NCBI GenBank assembly: GCA_946631535.1
Contig: CAMPAF010000066.1
Location: forward strand, 1 to 11,359
Direction: 5' to 3'
DNA length: 11,359 nucleotides
DNA from: an uncultured Verrucomicrobiota bacterium
GTDB lineage: Bacteria > Verrucomicrobiota > Kiritimatiellia > RFP12 > UBA1067
Numbering within the stretch: position 1 is the stretch's first letter; the number at the start of each line of letters is the position of its first letter. The notes under the pieces were generated by a model that was not told the origin of the DNA, searched no databases, and was given only the letters and a program-made list of their open reading frames with translations. Below, piece after piece: positions 1-5,488 of the stretch. A program made the position numbers and the translations under genes.

Positions 1-157
1 CGCCGAAGTGGAGCTTGATGGCGACGAACTTGTCGGCGAGGTCGATCTTGCCGAGTCCGGCGGTCTTCAGCAGGCGCGCGAACTTCTGCTGCAGGTTTTC
101 GGCGTCGGAGCAGCGGAAGTCGGCGAAGTGGACGATGGGTTTCATTTTTTGGCTCAT
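1..157 (-). CDS. DUF362 family protein, N-terminal fragment (cut by window edge)
   Basis: The first 52 codons of a minus-strand gene are visible, starting MSQKMKPIVHFADFR and running to the window edge at VAIKLHFG. The pattern of a short leader, a strand ending in 'F.D', an amphipathic helix with Leu-Leu-Lys-Ala-Gly, then 'DKFVAIKLHFG' matches the N-terminus of DUF362 proteins. These are often fused to or associated with ferredoxin-type iron-sulfur domains; their reaction is not established. The start at 157 is preferred to the internal Met at 145 because a purine-rich AGAGAGAAAG stretch precedes it. The gene lies 105 bp downstream of the DUF1080 gene on the same strand and may share its transcript. 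The family call rests on about 50 residues from memory of the family, so it is moderate. Confidence 0.6.
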   Translation of the reverse strand, partial: MSQKMKPIVHFADFRCSDAENLQQKFARLLKTAGLGKIDLADKFVAIKLHFG

Positions 158-180
158 TGCTTTCTCTCTGGGTATGGTTG

Positions 181-260
181 TTTAAATCATGAAATACACG
201 AAACACACGAAATGAGATTCATTTCTGCTTCGCATCCTTTCGTGTGTTTCGTGGTTAACA
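181..260. repeat. Palindromic intergenic element with perfect 16-bp arms
   Basis: Arms at 197-212 (CACGAAACACACGAAA) and 238-253 (TTTCGTGTGTTTCGTG) are exact reverse complements separated by a 25-nt loop. The element is AT-rich relative to its surroundings and fills most of the gap between the DUF1080 stop and the DUF362 start. In minus-strand RNA it would form a stable stem-loop between the two genes. There is no T tract directly after it, so it is not a classical terminator. Sequences of this CACGAAACACACGAAA type recur in intergenic DNA of many environmental bacteria, to my recollection; copy number in this genome cannot be seen here. Confidence 0.8.
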
Positions 261-262
261 TC

Positions 263-1057
263 TCAATAGGTCTTTATTGCGATGCGGCGGAACTCGATGG
301 GGCAGCCTTCGCTCTGGAGCTGGATCTTGCCGCGCGAGGGCGAGAGGCGCGTGAGGCGATTGACGAGCTTGCCGTTGAAGTAGAACTCGGCCTTATCGCC
401 CATGCAGACGAGTTCCGCGGTGTTCCATTCGCCGATACGGTTCTCGTTCTTCGCAGGCCGCACGTCGAAGGTGTCCGTCCAGTCGCGCGCGATGTCGGAA
501 CGGCAAATGCGCGCGTTGCCGGTAAGGCGGACGGTCTTGCCGCCTTCCTTGTGGATGTAATGCTTGCCGCCGAGCATCTCCGTGCCAACCTCGCCCTCGA
601 CGAAGATGTCGGGGCGGTCCTTCCGCCCGACCGTCCACAGGTCGCCGGACGCGCCCACGATGAGGTTGTACTCGTGCGAGAGCATCCACGTGTTCCCGAA
701 CCCGCCGTCGGGTCCGATCGAGTGGAACAGGATGCCGCTGTCGGGGGCCTTTGTCTTCTTGGGCCCCCAGTTCGGCGCACCCGTCCAGCGGTATTCGACG
801 AGCAGCCTGTAATTCGAGAACTCCTCTACGGTGGTGAGGCATCCGAATTCCTCGCCGCTCACGTGGATCACGCCATCCTTCACGGTGAACACGCCCTTGG
901 GATCGACGTTCACGCCTCTGCCGCGTATGTACGTGTACCAGTTGGTCAGGTCGCGTTCGTTGAACAGCTCGCGCATTCCGGCGTACTCGTGGTCGTACAT
1001 GCCGATGCACCCTGCGAGGCACGACAGGCCGAGCAGGCAGGCACCCAAGTTCTTCAT
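263..1057 (-). CDS. DUF1080 (3-keto-disaccharide hydrolase family) lipoprotein
   Basis: This is a 264-residue protein with a lipoprotein signal peptide: Lys2, a hydrophobic stretch, and lipobox LAGC with the lipidated Cys at residue 17. The mature part opens with 'LFNERDLTNW', equivalent to the usual LFNGKDLSGW of DUF1080, has the mid-domain 'DSGILFHSIG', and closes with 'GKIQLQSEGCPIEFRRIAIK', the family's C-terminal signature. DUF1080 is a concanavalin-like beta-sandwich; some members hydrolyse 3-keto-glycosides, so a periplasmic or outer-membrane role in sugar breakdown is plausible. The start is supported by AAGGAG 10 nt upstream. The ATG overlaps the ligA stop (ATGA), implying translational coupling. 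The exact substrate cannot be read from the sequence. Confidence 0.88.
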   Translation of the reverse strand: MKNLGACLLGLSCLAGCIGMYDHEYAGMRELFNERDLTNWYTYIRGRGVNVDPKGVFTVKDGVIHVSGEEFGCLTTVEEFSNYRLLVEYRWTGAPNWGPKKTKAPDSGILFHSIGPDGGFGNTWMLSHEYNLIVGASGDLWTVGRKDRPDIFVEGEVGTEMLGGKHYIHKEGGKTVRLTGNARICRSDIARDWTDTFDVRPAKNENRIGEWNTAELVCMGDKAEFYFNGKLVNRLTRLSPSRGKIQLQSEGCPIEFRRIAIKTY

Positions 1058-3105
1058 AGGGCGAATTCTCCTTGTGTGAGAGTTGATGGGGCGGACGCGG
1101 CGGGCGTCGGCGCGTCGGCGGCGAAGCGTGCGAGGAAGTCATCCTCGGAGATGACGGGAATGTTCAGCTCCTTCGCCTTCTTGTTCTTGCCGGAGGTGGA
1201 CGTGACGTCGTTGTTGATGAGGTAGCTGGTCGACTTCGATACGGAACCTGCGGTCTTGCCGCCCAGCGACTCGATGAGCGCCTTCAGCTCGTTGCGGTTG
1301 GCGAAACGGTGGACGTCGCCGGTGATGACGAACGTCAGTCCTGCGCAGCTGCCGCCGACGGGCGCGGCGGCCGGCATGGTTAGGGTCACCTGCCCGAGCA
1401 GGTCGGCCACGAGCGCCTGGTTGGCCGGCGTCTTGCACCATTGCACGAACGCGGCCGACCGTACCGCGCCGAGACCGTCGATCTCCGCGAAGATGTCGTC
1501 CGAGGCGGCGTTTGCGGCCTTGTCGAAAAGCTCCTGAACGCTGGAGACGGAACGCAGCAGACGCTTCGCGACGTCGATGCCGCAGAGCGGGATGGAGAGC
1601 GCCACGAGGAACTTGGTCGCTTCGCGCGTACGAGCGGCCTCCACCGAGGCGGCGATGTTGGCGGCGGACTTGTCGCCGAACCCCTCCATCATGGCGATGT
1701 CGGGACGATGCTCGCCGAGGCGGTAGATGTCCGCCACCGTCTTGATCCATCCCTTGTTGACGAACTTGGCGAGCGTCTCGCCCGCGAGGCCGTCGATGTC
1801 CATGCCGTCCTTCGAGACGAACCGCATGAACTTCCGCAGCTCGCGCGCGGCGCAATGCTCGTTCGTGCAGCGGAGCGTGCGCGTGCCGGACTCGGTCTCG
1901 CGCACCGCCGTGGGCGCGCCGCAGACGGGGCACTTGGCCGGAATCTCCAGCTCGCCGACCTTGCGCGTGACTGCGACTACCTTGGGGATGATCTTGTTGG
2001 CCTTGATGACCGAGAGTTCCGTGCCCGGTCCGCCGATGCCGAGGCGCTCGCACTCTGAGATATTGCAGAGCGAGGCGCGCTTGACGGTGGTGCCTTCCAG
2101 CGCCACGGGCGCGAAGACGGCGACGGGCGAGATGGAGGCGACGGCACAGGACCATTCGATGCGCTCCAGCATAGTCGCGGCCGTCTCGTCCTGCCACTTG
2201 AACGCGAGGCCCGCGCGCGTCGCGTGGTGGCCCGTCACGCTGCCCGTCTTGGCGTACGCCACGTCGTCGTAGACCACGACGAGTCCGTCGACGGGGTAGG
2301 GGTTCTCGCCGTCCGTCACGCGTACGGTCCAGCGGTCGATCGCCTTCTGGAGGTTCGCTTCGGTGGGATCGTCGACGCGCTCGCGCTCGACGCCGTCGAG
2401 GCCGATCCCGTTCAGCCAGTCCATCTGCGCGCCCCACGACGCGAACGCCTTTTCCGCATGGACGAGCGAGAAGGGTATCCAGCGCAGTTTGCGGCGGCGC
2501 AGCTCGTCCACGGCCTTCGTCTCTTCCGTGTCCTTGAGCGTGAGCGAGCCGGAGGCGAGGTTGCGGGGGTTGGCGTAGTCCTCCTGAGATTCGGCGAGGA
2601 ACTCCTCGAAGTCGGCGTAGGAGATCACGGCTTCGCCGCGCACGACGAGGTGCCCCGGCTCCTTCACGCGCTGCGGGAGGCCGCGTATGCCTGGGGCGAG
2701 ATGGGTGATGTTGGTGCCCACGTGGCCGTCGCCGCGCGTCACTACCTTGCTCAGCCGGCCGTTGTCGTAGGTGACGACGAGCGTGAGGCCGTCGAGCTTC
2801 CACGATATCCAGATGGGCCTGTCCTCGGCCCACTTGGCGATGTCCGCCACCTTCTTCGTCTTGGCGAGCGAGAGGGCGGCGAACTCGTGCGCCTCCTTCT
2901 GTCCGGCCACGTCGTCGGCAGAGACGCGGTTGGTGGGCGAGTCGGGCAGTACGACGCCGGTTTGCGTCTCGAGTTCCTTCACCCGGTCGAAGAGGGCGTC
3001 CCACTCGAAGTCCGTCATCAGCTCGCCGCGGCCGTTGTAGTAGGCGTCGGCAGCGGCGTTGAGCCGTGCGACCATCTCGCGCATCTGTTCGATCTTGTTG
3101 TCCAT
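1054..3105 (-). CDS. ligA: NAD-dependent DNA ligase, divergent LigA subfamily
   Basis: This 683-residue protein has the LigA domain order: Ia (YYNGRGELMTDFEWD at 22-36), the adenylation domain with KLDG and active-site Lys103, 'ANPRNLASGSL' near 179-188, an OB fold (about 315-385), a four-Cys zinc finger (Cys392, 395, 413, 418), helix-hairpin-helix repeats (about 430-560) and a BRCT domain (about 584-662). It seals nicks during replication and repair using NAD. Several motifs are atypical: 'SWKLDG' follows a shortened 'LAKTKK' segment, and 'GLAFKW' stands where standard LigA has a KFP-type motif, which places it in a divergent branch. Met1 is set at 3105 because an extended -10 box ends 7 nt before it; the in-frame ATG at 3114 overlaps that -10 box. 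A Pro/Ala-rich tail follows BRCT. Confidence 0.93.
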   Translation of the reverse strand: MDNKIEQMREMVARLNAAADAYYNGRGELMTDFEWDALFDRVKELETQTGVVLPDSPTNRVSADDVAGQKEAHEFAALSLAKTKKVADIAKWAEDRPIWISWKLDGLTLVVTYDNGRLSKVVTRGDGHVGTNITHLAPGIRGLPQRVKEPGHLVVRGEAVISYADFEEFLAESQEDYANPRNLASGSLTLKDTEETKAVDELRRRKLRWIPFSLVHAEKAFASWGAQMDWLNGIGLDGVERERVDDPTEANLQKAIDRWTVRVTDGENPYPVDGLVVVYDDVAYAKTGSVTGHHATRAGLAFKWQDETAATMLERIEWSCAVASISPVAVFAPVALEGTTVKRASLCNISECERLGIGGPGTELSVIKANKIIPKVVAVTRKVGELEIPAKCPVCGAPTAVRETESGTRTLRCTNEHCAARELRKFMRFVSKDGMDIDGLAGETLAKFVNKGWIKTVADIYRLGEHRPDIAMMEGFGDKSAANIAASVEAARTREATKFLVALSIPLCGIDVAKRLLRSVSSVQELFDKAANAASDDIFAEIDGLGAVRSAAFVQWCKTPANQALVADLLGQVTLTMPAAAPVGGSCAGLTFVITGDVHRFANRNELKALIESLGGKTAGSVSKSTSYLINNDVTSTSGKNKKAKELNIPVISEDDFLARFAADAPTPAASAPSTLTQGEFAL

Positions 3106-3112
3106 CGCAGGC

Positions 3113-3121
3113 ATTATACCA
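3113..3121 (-). promoter_or_regulatory. Extended -10 promoter of ligA, probably leaderless
   Basis: The minus strand reads TGGTATAAT here, a perfect extended -10. Seven nucleotides (GCCTGCG) separate it from the ATG at 3105, so transcription would begin at or next to the start codon. There is no Shine-Dalgarno and no convincing -35. It is part of a perfect 12-bp inverted pair (3112-3123 and 3159-3170) with the divergent promoter. Confidence 0.7.
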
Positions 3122-3160
3122 AATCGCGGGCGTCGTTGTGTGGAGGAAAGGCATGGGGTT

Positions 3161-3169
3161 TGGTATAAT
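3161..3169 (+). promoter_or_regulatory. Extended -10 promoter of the Gfo/Idh/MocA operon
   Basis: TGGTATAAT is followed by a GC-rich discriminator (GGGCGCG), giving a leader of roughly 28-30 nt that contains AGGA 8 nt before the ATG at 3205. No strong -35 hexamer is visible. The 12 bases 3159-3170 are an exact inverted copy of the ligA promoter on the other strand. Confidence 0.65.
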
Positions 3170-3204
3170 GGGCGCGTAGAAGGAAAAGGCAAAGGAAAAG
3201 AGAT

Positions 3205-4119
3205 ATGGACACAGGAGTGGTAATCATCGGCACCGGCTTGATCGCGCGCTTCCACGAGGAGGCCGTGGGGAGCATTCCCGGATTGAAGGTGGTGGCAAAG
3301 TGCCGCAGGACGGACGACTGGGACGCCGCGCTGGCGCAGCCTGGCGTGGGGCTGTGCCTCGTGGCGAACGCGAGCGGCGCGCACGACGAGGCCGTCTTCG
3401 CAGCCGCTCGGCACGGCGTGCCGGTTCTGGTTGAGAAGCCGATCGCCATCACGACGGCGCGGACGGACGCGATGATCGCCGCCTGCGACAAGGCCGGCGT
3501 GCCGCTAGGATGCATCTTCCAGACTCGTTGGAGCGACGAGTTCGCGCGCCTGCGCGCCGCGGTGGACTCGGGCGAGCTCGGCCGCATCACGTATGCGGCG
3601 GTCCACGTGCCGTGGTGGCGGGACGACTCCTACTACACCGGCTCGGACTGGCACGGCACAAAGGCGATGGACGGCGGCGGCGCGCTCATCAACCAGGCGA
3701 TCCACATGGTGGACTGGCTGACGGCGCTGATGCCGCCGGTTACGGACGTGAAGGCGTTCACGGCGACGCTCGCGCACCAGATGGAGGCGGAGGACACCGT
3801 TTCGGCCGCGCTCCGCTTCGAGGGTGGCGCGCTCGGCGGCGTGTACGCCACCACGGCGAGCTTCCCCGGCCGCGGCAAGCGCATCGAGATAACAGGCACG
3901 AAGGGAACGATCGTGGTGGAAGACCCGCAGCATGGCTCGTCGAACGCGGGGGCAATCCCAACCGAGCAGCACCGCAAGTGCATAGCGGCGTTCATGGAGT
4001 CGGTTCGCGGCGGCACGCCCTATCCCATAGACGGGCACGAGGCGCGCAAGCCCGTGGACCTGATAGAGCGCATCTATCTCGACGCCGCTTCACAGGCGCG
4101 CCCGTTTTTGGTAAAATAG
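3205..4119 (+). CDS. Gfo/Idh/MocA family NAD(P)-dependent oxidoreductase
   Basis: This 304-residue protein has an N-terminal Rossmann fold with GTGLIA (residues 9-14), the family hallmark EKPIAI (77-82) and the C-terminal-domain motif '[17 protein letters not shown]' (156-172), in which Asn163, His167 and Asp170 sit in the usual catalytic region. Family members oxidise or reduce sugar, inositol or nucleotide-sugar hydroxyl groups; the '[17 protein letters not shown]' block resembles dehydrogenases acting on sugars or UDP-sugars, but the substrate is not determined. The segment after beta-strand 2 is short: '[13 protein letters not shown]' goes almost straight into the next strand, about 16-18 residues less than usual, and carries two Arg that could favour NADP. 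It is preceded by AGGA at 8 nt. Its last codons overlap the ychJ -10 box. Confidence 0.88.
   Translation: MDTGVVIIGTGLIARFHEEAVGSIPGLKVVAKCRRTDDWDAALAQPGVGLCLVANASGAHDEAVFAAARHGVPVLVEKPIAITTARTDAMIAACDKAGVPLGCIFQTRWSDEFARLRAAVDSGELGRITYAAVHVPWWRDDSYYTGSDWHGTKAMDGGGALINQAIHMVDWLTALMPPVTDVKAFTATLAHQMEAEDTVSAALRFEGGALGGVYATTASFPGRGKRIEITGTKGTIVVEDPQHGSSNAGAIPTEQHRKCIAAFMESVRGGTPYPIDGHEARKPVDLIERIYLDAASQARPFLVK
4109..4117 (+). promoter_or_regulatory. Extended -10 promoter of ychJ, probably leaderless
   Basis: TGGTAAAAT lies over the final codons of the upstream oxidoreductase gene. AGCGGCC (7 nt) separates the -10 from the ATG at 4125, the same geometry as at ligA. There is no purine-rich Shine-Dalgarno before this ATG, so either a leaderless mRNA or reinitiation after the upstream stop must drive translation. 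Confidence 0.55.
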
Positions 4120-4124
4120 CGGCC

Positions 4125-4628
4125 ATGAAAAACGATGAACTGTGCCCATGCGCCTCGGGAAAGACGTTTGGGGAATGCTGCGGTCCCATTCTGAACGGCG
4201 ACCGCAAGGCCGCGACGGCGGTCGAGCTGATGCGCGCGCGCTACAGCGCTTACGCCGTCGGCAACGTGGAATTTCTCTTCGAGTCCTCGGGCCCTGAGGT
4301 CCGTAGCGAGTTCGACGAGAATACCACCCGCGAGTGGTCGAAGTCTGCCACCTGGGAGGGGCTGGAGGTAGTGGGAACCGAGAAGGGCGGACCGGACGAC
4401 GAGGACGGGTTCGTCTCCTTCGTGGCGCGATACTCCGCAAACGGCCAGGCCTGCGAGCATCGCGAGCAGTCGTATTTCAAGAAGATCGACGGAGAGTGGC
4501 GCTTCATCGACGGTGAGATCGAGAAGAACAAGCCGTTTCACCGTGAAGAGCCCAAGATCGGGCGCAACGACCCGTGCCCGTGCGGGAGCGGCAAGAAGTA
4601 CAAGAAGTGCTGCGGGAAGGGGAAATGA
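4125..4628 (+). CDS. ychJ: YchJ/UPF0225 family protein with two SEC-C zinc motifs
   Basis: This 167-residue protein has the full YchJ layout: an N-terminal SEC-C-like motif (Cys7, Cys9, Cys18, Cys19), a central NTF2-like domain containing 'LMRARYSAY' (35-43), 'GFVSFVARY' (95-103) and 'WRFIDG' (125-130), and a C-terminal SEC-C motif '[18 protein letters not shown]' (Cys151, 153, 162, 163). The last is nearly identical to the zinc-binding tail of SecA, which binds SecB and ribosomes. The cellular function of YchJ is unknown; the zinc tail suggests contact with ribosomes or nascent chains. The gene starts 5 bp after the oxidoreductase stop and overlaps the next gene through ATGA. It has no Shine-Dalgarno. 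Confidence 0.93.
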   Translation: MKNDELCPCASGKTFGECCGPILNGDRKAATAVELMRARYSAYAVGNVEFLFESSGPEVRSEFDENTTREWSKSATWEGLEVVGTEKGGPDDEDGFVSFVARYSANGQACEHREQSYFKKIDGEWRFIDGEIEKNKPFHREEPKIGRNDPCPCGSGKKYKKCCGKGK

Positions 4629-5290
4629 AGCCGGCCGCGTTTCTTTTCGACCTCGACGGCACGCTGATAGATTCCGAGATGCTCTGGACGCGCGCCATCG
4701 TGGACTGGCTCGCCGACCAGGGCCAGCATACTACCACCGAGGCATTAGCGCCTCTCGTGTTCGGACACAGCTGGCTCGACATCCACGCGACCATACTCTC
4801 CGAGTTTTCCGCTCTCGGGAAGAGGACGCCGATAGAGGACGCGCGCACGTTGCGCCCGTACTACACGCGGCTGGCGACAGATCCTGCAAAGCTTGTGATC
4901 CCGGGCAGCGTGGACTTCTTCCGCAAGGTGGCTCGCATCGCGCCATGCGTTATCGTCTCCGGCTCGCCGCACGACGATGTGGCGGCTGCGGCGGAGCTTT
5001 GCGGAGTCAGTCACCTGGTGAGGTTTGTCCTCGGAGGCGAGGAGTACGGACGAGGCAAGCCGGCGCCGGACGGATTCCTGCAGGCGGCGTCGCTCCTTGA
5101 TGTCGACGCGAGCGAATGCGTGGTGGTGGAGGATTCGACCGCAGGAGTCGCGGCCGGCAGGGCCGCGGGCATGCGCGTGATCGGACTGGACCGGAACCGC
5201 CTTGTCCAGCAGAATTTCGCCGGTTGCGAGTGGCTGGTGCACGATCTTTCGGAGATAGATGTGGCAGCGGTGTTTGGCGGTGAAGGGTGA
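4625..5290 (+). CDS. HAD superfamily phosphatase, beta-phosphoglucomutase-like
   Basis: This 221-residue cytoplasmic hydrolase carries all four HAD motifs: DLDGT with nucleophile Asp9 and Asp11, motif II Ser112 in 'VSGS', motif III Lys145 in 'GKPAPDGF', and motif IV '[10 protein letters not shown]' (Glu169, Asp170). A helical C1 cap lies between motifs I and II. The arrangement with 'GKPAPD.FL.AA..L' is that of the PGMB/GS-like group (sugar-phosphate phosphatases, phosphoglycolate phosphatases, beta-phosphoglucomutases); the substrate cannot be assigned. The ATG overlaps the ychJ stop (ATGA) and has a purine-rich site (AAGGGGAA) before it, so the pair is probably coupled. The last codons and the stop are made from the first two units of a 7-bp tandem repeat. 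Confidence 0.9.
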   Translation: MKPAAFLFDLDGTLIDSEMLWTRAIVDWLADQGQHTTTEALAPLVFGHSWLDIHATILSEFSALGKRTPIEDARTLRPYYTRLATDPAKLVIPGSVDFFRKVARIAPCVIVSGSPHDDVAAAAELCGVSHLVRFVLGGEEYGRGKPAPDGFLQAASLLDVDASECVVVEDSTAGVAAGRAAGMRVIGLDRNRLVQQNFAGCEWLVHDLSEIDVAAVFGGEG

Positions 5291-5318
5291 ACGGTGAAGG
5301 GTGAAAGGTGAAGGGTTG
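5279..5318 (+). repeat. Heptamer tandem array GGTGAAN, 5 copies plus a partial one
   Basis: Five consecutive 7-bp units of form GGTGAA(G/C/G/A/G) run from 5279 to 5313, followed by GGTTG. The array starts inside the HAD gene, encodes its last residues (Gly-Glu-Gly) and supplies its TGA at 5288-5290. Only the seventh base of the unit varies. Such heptamer arrays occur near gene ends in several bacterial groups; their role is unknown. Confidence 0.9.
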
Positions 5319-5336
5319 CAAATCTGGAGCTTAAAA

Positions 5337-5467
5337 GGAAACAACCATGACAACTGATAAAAACAACTTTTTCCATCCGGGCGCAACTGCGCCCGGTTTC
5401 AAGAGCGCCGCGCGGTTGCGCGGCGAGAAAGAAGAGGTTGTTTTTACAAGTTGTTTATGTTGTTTCC
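5337..5467. repeat. 131-bp inverted-repeat element with two internal GC hairpins
   Basis: Two equal 31-nt arms (5337-5367 and 5437-5467) are imperfect reverse complements: GGAAACAAC/GTTGTTTCC, CAACT/AGTTG and TAAAAACAAC/GTTGTTTTTA pair perfectly, about 26 of 31 positions overall. Between them sit two perfect 8-bp hairpins: 5377-5396 (CCGGGCGC, loop AACT) and 5406-5425 (CGCCGCGC, loop GGTT). The two loops can pair with each other (one G-U). Each half is roughly an inverted copy of the other, as in REPIN or MITE elements, and AAAA flanks both ends (5333-5336, 5468-5471), a possible but low-complexity target duplication. It ends 21 bp before the yidC start. It could equally be a folded yidC leader RNA. 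Confidence 0.85.
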
Positions 5468-5481
5468 AAAAGAACTTATAG
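5347..5481 (+). CDS. Possible 44-residue leader ORF upstream of yidC
   Basis: An open frame of 44 codons begins with ATG at 5347, is preceded by AAAGGA at ideal spacing (7 nt), and stops at TAG 5479-5481, 7 bp before the yidC ATG. The peptide starts MTTDKNNFFHPG and ends with a Cys-rich 'TSCLCCFQKNL'; it matches nothing I recognise. It runs through the whole inverted-repeat element, so its composition largely reflects that palindrome. If translated, ribosomes would melt the hairpins and terminate next to yidC, which would suit coupling or attenuation. The good ribosome site is the only positive evidence, so a chance ORF in a repeat remains likely. Confidence 0.3.
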   Translation: MTTDKNNFFHPGATAPGFKSAARLRGEKEEVVFTSCLCCFQKNL

Positions 5482-5488
5482 GCAAGAG

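Noticed and set aside
8..1225. 405-codon plus-strand ORF over the DUF1080 gene
   Set aside because: It is antisense to a well-supported lipoprotein gene, has no recognisable domain, and its middle part is the palindromic intergenic repeat read through.
3106..3114. ligA start at the ATG at 3114
   Set aside because: That ATG overlaps the -10 hexamer itself and so would lie upstream of the likely transcription start.
5406..5446. Rho-independent terminator between the HAD gene and yidC
   Set aside because: The GC hairpin at 5406-5425 is followed by AGAAAGAAGAGG, and the T run starts 15 nt later as part of the outer arm; the better explanation is the symmetric inverted-repeat element.
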